DNA from: Planctomycetota bacterium | GTDB lineage: Bacteria; Planctomycetota; UBA1135; UBA2386 | Direction of reading: 5' to 3' | DNA length: 64,000 bases | Assembly: GCA_020638655.1 (NCBI GenBank) | Contig: JACKIC010000004.1 | Span: forward strand, 124,001 to 188,000 | Shown here: positions 33,891 through 40,989 of the stretch, piece by piece | Layout: every line of letters begins with the position of its first letter | How positions within the stretch are numbered: position 1 is the first letter of the stretch | Notes under the pieces: model-generated | Database searches by the model: none | What the model saw: the letters and a program-made list of their open reading frames with translations, nothing else | What the model was told of the DNA's origin: nothing | Position numbers and translations under genes: made by a program

Positions 33891-34960
33891 ACTTCGAGAA
33901 CCGCTACGGCCTGTTGGAGCGCATGCTGCATCGGTTCGCGTTCGCGACCCGGACCGCGCAGCTCGGCGTCGCCGACCTCGAGCGGCGCATGTTCGCGCGC
34001 GATCTCGCGGGCATCGACGCCGCCGCGCCGGTGCTGATCACTGCGCTGCCGCGCGCGGGCACGACGATCCTGCTCGAGATGTTGGCGGCCGCGCCGAGCT
34101 TCGCGTCGCACACCTACCGCGACATGCCGTTCGTGTTGTGCCCGCTGCTGTGGAGCCGGTTCACGGCCGCGTTCCGCCGCGCCGACACGCCGCGCGAACG
34201 CGCGCACGGCGACGGCATCGAGATCTCGATCGACAGCCCCGAGGCGTTCGAGGAGATGCTGTGGATGGCCTTCTTCGCCGGCCACTTCCGCGGCGACACG
34301 CTGCCTGTCTGGACGGACTGCGCGCGACCGGACTTCGTGGAGTTCTTCGCCATGCACCGTCGCAAGGTGGTCGCGCTGCGGCGCCGCCACAAGCCGGGCG
34401 CCACGCGTTACGTCAGCAAGAACAACCTCGACATCGCGCGCATCCCGGCGCTGTGGCGGGCGGTGCCCGACGCGCACGTCGTCGTCCTGGTCCGCGACCC
34501 CCTGCAGCAGGTGGAGTCGCTGCACCGCCAGCACCTGCGGTTCCTCGAGCTGCACGCGCGCGATCCGTTCGCGCGGCGCTACATGGCCGGCATCGGCCAC
34601 TTCGACTTCGGCGCCAACCTCAAGCCGATCGACTTCGGCGGGTGGTACGCCGGGCGCACGACCAAGGACGCGACCGAGATCGGCTTCTGGCTCGAGTACT
34701 GGATCGCGGCCTACCGGCACGTGCTGCGGCACGCCGATCACGAGCGCCTGCACGTCGTCGGCTTCGAGCGGTTGTGCGGCGACGCCGATCTGGGGCCCCT
34801 CGCGCGGTGCCTGGGCGTCGACCTCGCCGAGCTCGAGGCGCAGCGCGGTCGCCTCGGTTCGCCGCGCGAGCACCCCGTCGACACGTCGCGCCTGCGCGTG
34901 GCCGTCGTCGACGAGGCGCGGCAGCTGCACCGCGCGCTGGTGCAGCGATCGGTCGTCTGA
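33887..34960 (+). CDS. PAPS-dependent sulfotransferase family protein
   Basis: 357 residues from a GTG start that overlaps the previous stop (GTGA). The 5'-phosphosulfate loop is visible at ~52-63 (TALPRAGTTILLEMLAAAP) and the 3'-phosphate-binding motif at ~198-212 (VVVLVRDPLQQVESLHRQ). These define the bacterial Sulfotransfer_1/3 fold that moves sulfate from PAPS to a hydroxyl or amine. No signal or membrane helix, so the enzyme is cytoplasmic. A C-terminal GFERLCGDADLGPLARCLGV segment is typical of the family. It closes a four-gene coupled run with an ASST-like propeller and two membrane proteins. The acceptor is unknown. Confidence 0.88.
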   Translation: MNFENRYGLLERMLHRFAFATRTAQLGVADLERRMFARDLAGIDAAAPVLITALPRAGTTILLEMLAAAPSFASHTYRDMPFVLCPLLWSRFTAAFRRADTPRERAHGDGIEISIDSPEAFEEMLWMAFFAGHFRGDTLPVWTDCARPDFVEFFAMHRRKVVALRRRHKPGATRYVSKNNLDIARIPALWRAVPDAHVVVLVRDPLQQVESLHRQHLRFLELHARDPFARRYMAGIGHFDFGANLKPIDFGGWYAGRTTKDATEIGFWLEYWIAAYRHVLRHADHERLHVVGFERLCGDADLGPLARCLGVDLAELEAQRGRLGSPREHPVDTSRLRVAVVDEARQLHRALVQRSVV

Positions 34961-34988
34961 TCGGCGCCGCCCGCGCGGCCTGTCCCGG

Positions 34989-36620
34989 CTACGCCTCGGC
35001 CTGGAACGGATAGCGCCAGTCGCGCGGCGGCACGAACGTCTCCTTGATCGTGCGCGCCGAGCACCAGCGCAGCAGGTTCAGCTTGCTGCCGGCCTTGTCG
35101 TTGGTTCCCGAGGCGCGGCCGCCGCCGAACGGCTGCTGGCCGACGACGGCGCCGGTCGGCTTGTCGTTGATGTAGAAGTTGCCGGCCGCGTGCTCGAGCC
35201 GCGCCGCCATGCGCACCGCGGCGTAGCGGTCCTGGGCGAAGATCGCGCCGGTCAGCGCGTAGGCCGACGCCGTGTCGCACTGCACGAGCGTCTCGTCGAG
35301 CTTGTCGTCGTCGTAGACGAAGATCGTCAGCACGGGGCCGAAGATCTCCTCGCACATCGACTTGAAGTGCGGGTTGGTGGTGGTGATCACGGTGGGCTGC
35401 ACGAAGTAGCCCTCGCGGCTGTCGCACTCGCCGCCGACCAGGATCTCGGCGTCGCTGGCGCCCTTGGCGTGTTCGATGTAGGCGGAGATCGTCTTGAACG
35501 CGCCTTCGTCGATGACGGCGTTGACGAAGTTCGAGAAGTCGCGCGGGTCGCCCATCTTGACCTGCTCGAGCGCGGCGACGAGGCCGTCGCGCACCTGCTT
35601 CCAGATCGACTTGGGGATGTAGGCGCGGCTCGCGGCCGAGCACTTCTGGCCCTGGTATTCGAACGCGCCGCGCACCAGCGCCACGACCAGCGCCTGCACG
35701 TCGGCGGACGCGTGCGCGAAGACGAAGTCCTTGCCGCCCGTCTCGCCGACGATGCGCGGGTAGGCCTTGTAGGAGTGGATGTTGGCGCCGATCGCCTTCC
35801 ACATGCCCTGGAACACCGCCGTCGAGCCGGTGAAGTGCACACCCGCGAGGTCCGGGTGCGCGATCGCCGGGTCGCCGATCTTGCGGCCCGAGCCCGGTAC
35901 GAAGTTGACGACGCCGGCCGGCAGGCCGGCCTCCTCGAGCAGCTTCATGATCCAGTAGCCCGACAGCACCGACGACGACGCCGGCTTCCAGATCGACGTC
36001 GTGCCCATCAGGGCCGGCGCGGTCGGCAGGTTGCCCGCGATCGAGGTGAAGTTGAACGGCGTCACCGCGAACACGAAGCCCTCGAGGCCGCGCTGCTCGA
36101 CGCGGTTCCAGCAGCCGGGTGAGCTTTCCGGCTGGTCGGCGTAGATCTGCCGCATGTAGTGCGCGTTGAAGCGCCAGAAGTCGATCAGCTCGCAGGCCGA
36201 GTCGATCTCGGCCTGGAACACGTTCTTGCTCTGGCCGAGCATCGTCGCGGCGTTGATGCGGTCGCGCCACGGACCGGCGAGCAGGTCGGCGGCCTTGAGC
36301 AGGATCGAGGCGCGGTGTTCCCACGGCATCGCCTGCCAGTCTTTCTCGGCGGCCTTGGCGGCCTTGGCGGCGGCCTCGACGGCGGCGCCGTCGCCCTGGT
36401 GGAAGGTGCCGAGCACGTGTGCGTGGTCGTGCGGCATCACGGCCTTGGCGGTGTTGCCGTTGCGCACCTCTTTGCCGCCGATGATCATCGGCATGTCGAG
36501 CGTCTCGCCGGCCATGCGGGCCAGTTCGGCTTTCAGCGACTTGCGCGCGGCGCTGCCCGGCTCGTACTGGCGGACCGGTTCGTTCTTGGGGACGGGGACT
36601 TCGAAGCTGGCGTTGGACAC
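34989..36620 (-). CDS. pruA: L-glutamate gamma-semialdehyde dehydrogenase (P5C dehydrogenase)
   Basis: 543 residues from a GTG start, the length of stand-alone P5C dehydrogenases. It oxidises glutamate semialdehyde to glutamate with NAD+, the second step of proline catabolism. Aldehyde dehydrogenase features: ITPFNFTSIAGNL-type substrate/cofactor loop (AVTPFNFTSIAGN), VHFTGSTAVFQGMW, the catalytic base region VGETGGKDFVFAHASAD, the nucleophile YQGQKCSAASRAYIP, and EIFGPVLTIFVYDDDK. The C-terminal block YINDKPTGAVVGQQPFGGGR, then ASGTNDKAGSKLNLLRW is diagnostic for the PruA group. No proline dehydrogenase gene is adjacent. Divergent from the HAD gene. Confidence 0.95.
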   Translation of the reverse strand: MSNASFEVPVPKNEPVRQYEPGSAARKSLKAELARMAGETLDMPMIIGGKEVRNGNTAKAVMPHDHAHVLGTFHQGDGAAVEAAAKAAKAAEKDWQAMPWEHRASILLKAADLLAGPWRDRINAATMLGQSKNVFQAEIDSACELIDFWRFNAHYMRQIYADQPESSPGCWNRVEQRGLEGFVFAVTPFNFTSIAGNLPTAPALMGTTSIWKPASSSVLSGYWIMKLLEEAGLPAGVVNFVPGSGRKIGDPAIAHPDLAGVHFTGSTAVFQGMWKAIGANIHSYKAYPRIVGETGGKDFVFAHASADVQALVVALVRGAFEYQGQKCSAASRAYIPKSIWKQVRDGLVAALEQVKMGDPRDFSNFVNAVIDEGAFKTISAYIEHAKGASDAEILVGGECDSREGYFVQPTVITTTNPHFKSMCEEIFGPVLTIFVYDDDKLDETLVQCDTASAYALTGAIFAQDRYAAVRMAARLEHAAGNFYINDKPTGAVVGQQPFGGGRASGTNDKAGSKLNLLRWCSARTIKETFVPPRDWRYPFQAEA

Positions 36621-36733
36621 TGGCGGGACTCCTGCGGGTTCCCGCGGATCCTAGTGGGCCGTCCGCCGCGTCGCCGCTTGTTTCGTCTTCGCTGTTGCCA
36701 GGTCACGGCTCTCGTACGACTCTTCGTTCTCGC

Positions 36734-37333
36734 ATGCACACTCTGCCCTGGACCGCTCCGCCCGGCATCGCCGGCCTGATCTTCGACTGCGACGGAACGC
36801 TCGCCGACACCATGCCGACGCACTACCTGGCCTGGCAGGCGATGCTCGGCCCGTACGGCATCCCGTTCCCCGAGCCGCGCTTCTACGCGATGGGCGGCAT
36901 CCCGACCGAGCGCATCATCCGCGCGCTCGCCGCCGACGCGGGCGTCGCCGTCACGGACGTCGAGGCGATGGTGCTGGAGAAGGAGCGACTGTTCCTGCAG
37001 CACCTCGACGCGCTGGCGCCGATCGTGCCCGTGGTCGCCGTCGCCGCCGCGTATCGCGGCAAGCTGGCGATGGCGGTCGCCAGCGGCGGCTACCGCGACG
37101 TCGTCGCCAGCACGCTCGAGCGCCTGCAGCTGCGCGACTGGTTCGCGGCGCTGGTCACGGCCGAGGACACGACGCGGCACAAGCCGGAGCCGGACGTGTT
37201 CCTCGAGGCCGCGCGGCGCCTCGGTGTCGAGGCGAGCGCCTGCGCCGTGTTCGAGGACACCGACATCGGCCTGCAGGCTGCGCGCCGCGCCGGGATGTTG
37301 GCGGTCGACGTGCGGCCGTGGGGCAAGGTGTGA
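36734..37333 (+). CDS. HAD-superfamily hydrolase, beta-phosphoglucomutase-like
   Basis: 199 residues from the ATG at 36734. Haloacid dehalogenase motifs: I, FDCDGTLADT with nucleophile D18 and acid/base D20; II, AMAVASGGYRDVV; III, the Lys of HKPEPDVFLEAARRL; IV, AVFEDTDIGLQAARRAG. The helical cap between motifs I and II (PTHYLAWQAMLGPYGIPFPE) is of the C1 type seen in beta-phosphoglucomutase and sugar-phosphate phosphatases. Cytoplasmic. Either phosphatase or phosphomutase activity is possible; the substrate is not readable. It is a single gene between pruA and the sigma operon. Confidence 0.88.
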   Translation: MHTLPWTAPPGIAGLIFDCDGTLADTMPTHYLAWQAMLGPYGIPFPEPRFYAMGGIPTERIIRALAADAGVAVTDVEAMVLEKERLFLQHLDALAPIVPVVAVAAAYRGKLAMAVASGGYRDVVASTLERLQLRDWFAALVTAEDTTRHKPEPDVFLEAARRLGVEASACAVFEDTDIGLQAARRAGMLAVDVRPWGKV

Positions 37334-37427
37334 GGGGGTGAGGGCGGTCGACCCGCTGCGCCGAAACGGGGTGCGCGCTTGACGGGTAGCCGCAGGCGGA
37401 GGATGGTCCTGGGGTCGGTGCCGCGTG

Positions 37428-38081
37428 ATGGCGCTGTCCCGTCCGACACGTCCTCGCGCAACTCTCGCCAGATCCCGGTGTGCCCCATTGCAGATTCCCG
37501 AAGGTGACGATGCCCCGGGGGCCACGGCACGAGAGCGCGACGTCGCGCTCGCGCGCGGCGTGCTGGCGACCGACCGCGACGCGCTCGATGCGTTCACGGT
37601 CCGGATGCGGTGTATCCCGCGCTTCCTTGCCGCGCTCAACGCGCGCTCGACGCCCCGGCTCGATCACCAGCAGCTCGAGGACCTCGTGCAGGACGCGCTC
37701 GCGACGATCTGGCGGCGCCTCGGCGACTACCGCGGCGATGCGGCCCTCGAGACGTGGGTGTTCCGCATCTGCGATTTCCAGTTCCGCAACGTGCGGCGCC
37801 GCGAGGCCAGGCGGCGCACGCTGTCGCTGGCCGAGGTGCCCGAGCAGGGCGCGGACGCCAGTGAGCAGGAACTCGCGATCGAAGTCGACGCCCTGCACCA
37901 CGCCATCGACGGGCTGCCGGAGGTCGAGGCCGACATCGTGCGCCGGCGCCACTTCGAGGGGCTGACGTTCGAGGCGATCGGCGCCCGCATGGGCGTCTCC
38001 CCCAACACGGTCAAAACACGCTACTACAGAGGTCTGGAAACTCTGCGGCAGCGCTATCGTCGCGACACCAACCCGCAATGA
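37428..38081 (+). CDS. ECF sigma factor of sigma/anti-sigma/CHAT operon
   Basis: 217 residues from the ATG at 37428 (GTG at 37425 adjacent). The first ~50 residues may not be translated, since an internal start is possible. Region 2 is at ~70-130: HQQLEDLVQDALATIWRRL, with the DLVQD pattern for core binding and YRGDAALETWVFRICDFQFR for the -10 contact. Region 4 is at ~158-210: GLPEVEADIVRRRHFEGLTF, GARMGVSPNTVKTRYYRGLE. No C-terminal extension. The stop overlaps the ATG of the anti-sigma-like gene (ATGA, 38078-38081), so the products are co-translated. Confidence 0.88.
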   Translation: MALSRPTRPRATLARSRCAPLQIPEGDDAPGATARERDVALARGVLATDRDALDAFTVRMRCIPRFLAALNARSTPRLDHQQLEDLVQDALATIWRRLGDYRGDAALETWVFRICDFQFRNVRRREARRRTLSLAEVPEQGADASEQELAIEVDALHHAIDGLPEVEADIVRRRHFEGLTFEAIGARMGVSPNTVKTRYYRGLETLRQRYRRDTNPQ

Positions 38082-38771
38082 GTCGTCCGCTCAGCGAAGA
38101 TGAGGAGGTCCTGCTGGCCGAGGTGCTGGCCGGCGGGCGCCCGGCCGACGACCCGGCAGTTCTGGCGGTCGCGGCCGAGAATCCGACGTTCGGGGACCGG
38201 TTGGCAGAGCTGCGAGAGTTGGTGGGGGCGCTGGACGCGGCCGGTGCCCGCGAGCGGGAGCTGCTCACCGCCGCCGCCGACGAGCCCGGGGACCCGGCGC
38301 TCGACGACCTCGTCGCCTGGACCGTGGCCCGCCTGGCTGGCGGGGCGGACGCCGGCGCGGCCGGGCCGGCCGCGCCCCGTCAAGAAAGGGCCTGGCCGGT
38401 GGTGGCTCGCCCTCGCTGCGGCCGCAGTGATCACCGTCCTGTGGGGGATCTTCCGGGAACCGGGCCGGGCCCCGGTGGACGAGGATCGTCAGCAGCTCAG
38501 CGGCAAGAAACTCGAGCTCGAAGCTCCCGTGGAGGACAGCGAAGGCATCGATCTCCGCTGGCGCTGCAGCGAACCCAACGCAACCTTCGAAGTGTTGCTC
38601 TACGATCCGGCGGTCGGGGAGCACGTCGCCCTCGCCGAGGCCGAGGAGCTGAACACGACGAGATGGTACATCGACGCGAAGGTCGCCCGGACGCTGCCGC
38701 CGAACACGATCTGGCGGGTCACGATGCGGGTGGGCGGACGCAGGGTCTCCGAAGAGCGCGCGTTGCGCTGA
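38078..38771 (+). CDS. anti-sigma-like membrane protein, interrupted by a +1 frameshift
   Basis: The start overlaps the sigma stop by 4 nt. The first ~100 codons (MSRPLSEDEEVLLAEVLAGG ...) encode a cytoplasmic helical domain, the expected place of a sigma-binding region. At a C4 run (38375-38378, gcg CCC Cgt) the frame must shift by +1. Reading on from gtc aag aaa gives VKKGPGRWWLALAAAAVITV, a transmembrane helix with basic flank, and then a ~75-residue Ig/FnIII-like extracytoplasmic domain (EGIDLRWRCSEPNATFEVLL ... WRVTMRVGGRRVSEERALR) that ends at 38771. Dropping one C restores a single frame. The explanation may be a sequencing error, a mutation, or programmed frameshifting at CCC-C. Confidence 0.65.
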
Positions 38772-40981
38772 TCGTCGCGCTGCTGCTCGCGCTGCCGGTC
38801 GCGGCGATCGTCGCGCGGATCCTCGCGCCGCCGGTCGCGGCGGCGCCCGACCAGGATGAGGCCCAGCTGGAGCGCGAGAGCGTGGCCTACGGACACGTCG
38901 TCGCTGGCGACGGGCTGATGGCCGGCGCCGATGCGGACCACGCCGCTGCGCGTCGCGAGTTCGAGGCCGTGGTCGCCTTGCCCCGCACCGGCTACCACGC
39001 GTTCGCGCACGCGCGCCTGGCCGCCCTGTCCCGCTACGAGGGGCGCCCCTGGGAGGGGCTGCGGCACGTCCGCCTCGCGATCGAGTGTGGGGCCGAGGAC
39101 GACGACAGCGCCCGACCGCTCGTGCACTTCGAGGACGTGCGCTGCCATCTCGAGCTCGGCCTGGGCGATCGCGTGGCCGACGCGGCGGCGGCCCTGCTGG
39201 CCGAGAATCCACCGGGTTCGCCGATGTACGGCGACGCGCTGCTGGCGATGCTCGACACCTGCCTCGCCCTGGACGACTGGCGCCGCGTCCAGCGCCTCGC
39301 GCGCGGCGCGTTGCAGGATACCTCGCCGCAGGCCCTCGACCCGTCGACCCAGGCGAAGGTCCGGTTGCGATCGCTCATAGCCGCGCGCGAGCTGGCGCCG
39401 GCTGCCGAGGACCTCGCCCGCGTCGCGGCCGAACTCGAAGCGGCGGCCGCCACGATCGCCGACGCCCGGATCGCCCGCGCCGCCACGATCCTGGCGGCCG
39501 ACGCGCGACTCGACGCCGGTGAGTTCGCCGAAGTGGAGCGCATCCTCGCCGGGCTCTCCGCCGACGACGCCGGGGATCCGCGTCAGGAGGGGCACGTGCT
39601 GGCCCTGCGGGCGCGCGTCGCGCGCTCGCGCAGCGCCGACCGGCCGACCCTCGACCGTCTGCGCCTGCAGCTCGAGGCCGTGCACGAGCGGTGGCTGTCG
39701 GCGCTGGCCACGATGCCGATGCGCAGCAGCGGCTACGGTCTGTTCAACGATCGCGCGACCTTCGAGACGCTCGCGACCCTGGCGTGGCTCGATGCCCTGG
39801 TGCTCGAGCCCGACGCGGCAGCGGAGGCGATCCTGTGGCGCACCGAGGAGTTTGCGTCGCTGGGGACCCTGAGTCGGCGCCTGGGCGGCAAGGCCGCCGC
39901 CTTCACCGATCTGCTCGACCTGCGCCCCGAGCGCGGGGGGGTGCTGTCGATCACGCTTGGGCCGCACACCGCGACGCTGGTGCTCGTGGACCAGCAGACG
40001 AGCGTGCACGAGGTCGAGCTCGACGTGACGTTCTGGCGCGACGCGGTGTCGCTGTTGCGCGCGGTCGACGAGGGCCCCAGGCGCGGCCAGGACGTCGATT
40101 TCGTGCGCGGGCTGGCGACCCGCGTCGCGGCGCGGCTGTTGCCCGACGCGGTGCGCGCGCGCCTGGCGAACTGGCGCAGCCTGGTCCTGATCGGGAGCGA
40201 ACAGGCGGCGGCGATGGTGCAGGCGATGCCATGGCAGGACAGCTGGCTGTGCCTGCGCATGGCGATCACGCACGCGCCTTCGGTGTCGCTGGCGACGGCG
40301 CTGCGGCAGAGGTCGCAGGCTCGCGCCGGGGCGGACGCCGCGACCGATCTCTGCGTCTTCGCCGATCCGAAGCTCGGCACCGCGACCTGCCGTCGCTGGG
40401 GGGTCGAGCCGCTGCGTGTCGAACCAGGGCGCCTGGCGAGCCTGTCCGCCGCGTTTCCCCGCGAGCGGGTGGTCTCCTTCGTCGGCGACCAGGCGACCGC
40501 CGCCGCGTTCGCCGATCCCCGCGTGAAGGCCGCGCGGTTGCTGTGCATCCTCGGCCACGGCACGCAGGACTTCGAGCTCGAGCGATCCGCGTGCCTGCTG
40601 GTGGCCGGAAGCGACCCCGCCGCCGCGGCGCTCGACAGCGTCGCGATCGAGCGCTTCGAGGTTCCGCCGATCGTGCTGCTCGGGGTGTGTGAGGCCGCCG
40701 CCGGACCGGAGCGTCGCGGCGACGACGGCGCCCAGCACCTCGGTGGCGCGTTCCTGAGCGCCGGCGCGAACTGTGTGGTGCTGGCGCCGGGGCGACTGGC
40801 GCTGGGCGCGACCCGCGAACTGCTCTCGGCGGGCCTGCGTCACTGGCGCGGCGGCGCGTCGATGGCCGAGGCCGTGCGCCTCGCGCGCGTCGAGGTCGCG
40901 GCGAGCGCCGAACGCGCGCACCCGTACTACTTCGCCGGGTTGCGCGTGTTCGGCAGCGACGCGGCCAGCCCGGGCAGGTGA
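38663..40981 (+). CDS. membrane-anchored TPR-CHAT caspase-like protease
   Basis: Up to 772 residues from the ATG at 38663, which overlaps the previous gene in another frame; the true start is uncertain. A transmembrane helix (ALIVALLLALPVAAIVARIL) begins right at the stop of the anti-sigma gene. A long alpha-helical, TPR-like region follows (about 38.93-39.85 kb, for example AFAHARLAALSRYEGRPWEG). The last ~250 residues are a CHAT domain, a caspase/separase-clan Cys protease. The catalytic His is in LLCILGHGTQDF (H632) and the Cys in VLLGVCEAAAG (C676, the SACET position), followed by GGAFLSAGANCVVLAPG. The operon with sigma and anti-sigma genes suggests the protease controls sigma release. 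Confidence 0.75.
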   Translation: MVHRREGRPDAAAEHDLAGHDAGGRTQGLRRARVALIVALLLALPVAAIVARILAPPVAAAPDQDEAQLERESVAYGHVVAGDGLMAGADADHAAARREFEAVVALPRTGYHAFAHARLAALSRYEGRPWEGLRHVRLAIECGAEDDDSARPLVHFEDVRCHLELGLGDRVADAAAALLAENPPGSPMYGDALLAMLDTCLALDDWRRVQRLARGALQDTSPQALDPSTQAKVRLRSLIAARELAPAAEDLARVAAELEAAAATIADARIARAATILAADARLDAGEFAEVERILAGLSADDAGDPRQEGHVLALRARVARSRSADRPTLDRLRLQLEAVHERWLSALATMPMRSSGYGLFNDRATFETLATLAWLDALVLEPDAAAEAILWRTEEFASLGTLSRRLGGKAAAFTDLLDLRPERGGVLSITLGPHTATLVLVDQQTSVHEVELDVTFWRDAVSLLRAVDEGPRRGQDVDFVRGLATRVAARLLPDAVRARLANWRSLVLIGSEQAAAMVQAMPWQDSWLCLRMAITHAPSVSLATALRQRSQARAGADAATDLCVFADPKLGTATCRRWGVEPLRVEPGRLASLSAAFPRERVVSFVGDQATAAAFADPRVKAARLLCILGHGTQDFELERSACLLVAGSDPAAAALDSVAIERFEVPPIVLLGVCEAAAGPERRGDDGAQHLGGAFLSAGANCVVLAPGRLALGATRELLSAGLRHWRGGASMAEAVRLARVEVAASAERAHPYYFAGLRVFGSDAASPGR

Positions 40982-40989
40982 ACCCAGGA

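Noticed and set aside
38769..38771. TGA at the end of the anti-sigma gene as a second selenocysteine codon
   Set aside because: The frame closes soon after it; the following CHAT gene is in another frame and no SECIS-like hairpin was seen.
37428..40981. A type III-E CRISPR (Craspase) locus
   Set aside because: Only the sigma/anti-sigma/TPR-CHAT resemblance is present. No repeat array, gRAMP/Cas7-11 or Cas1 gene is in the window.
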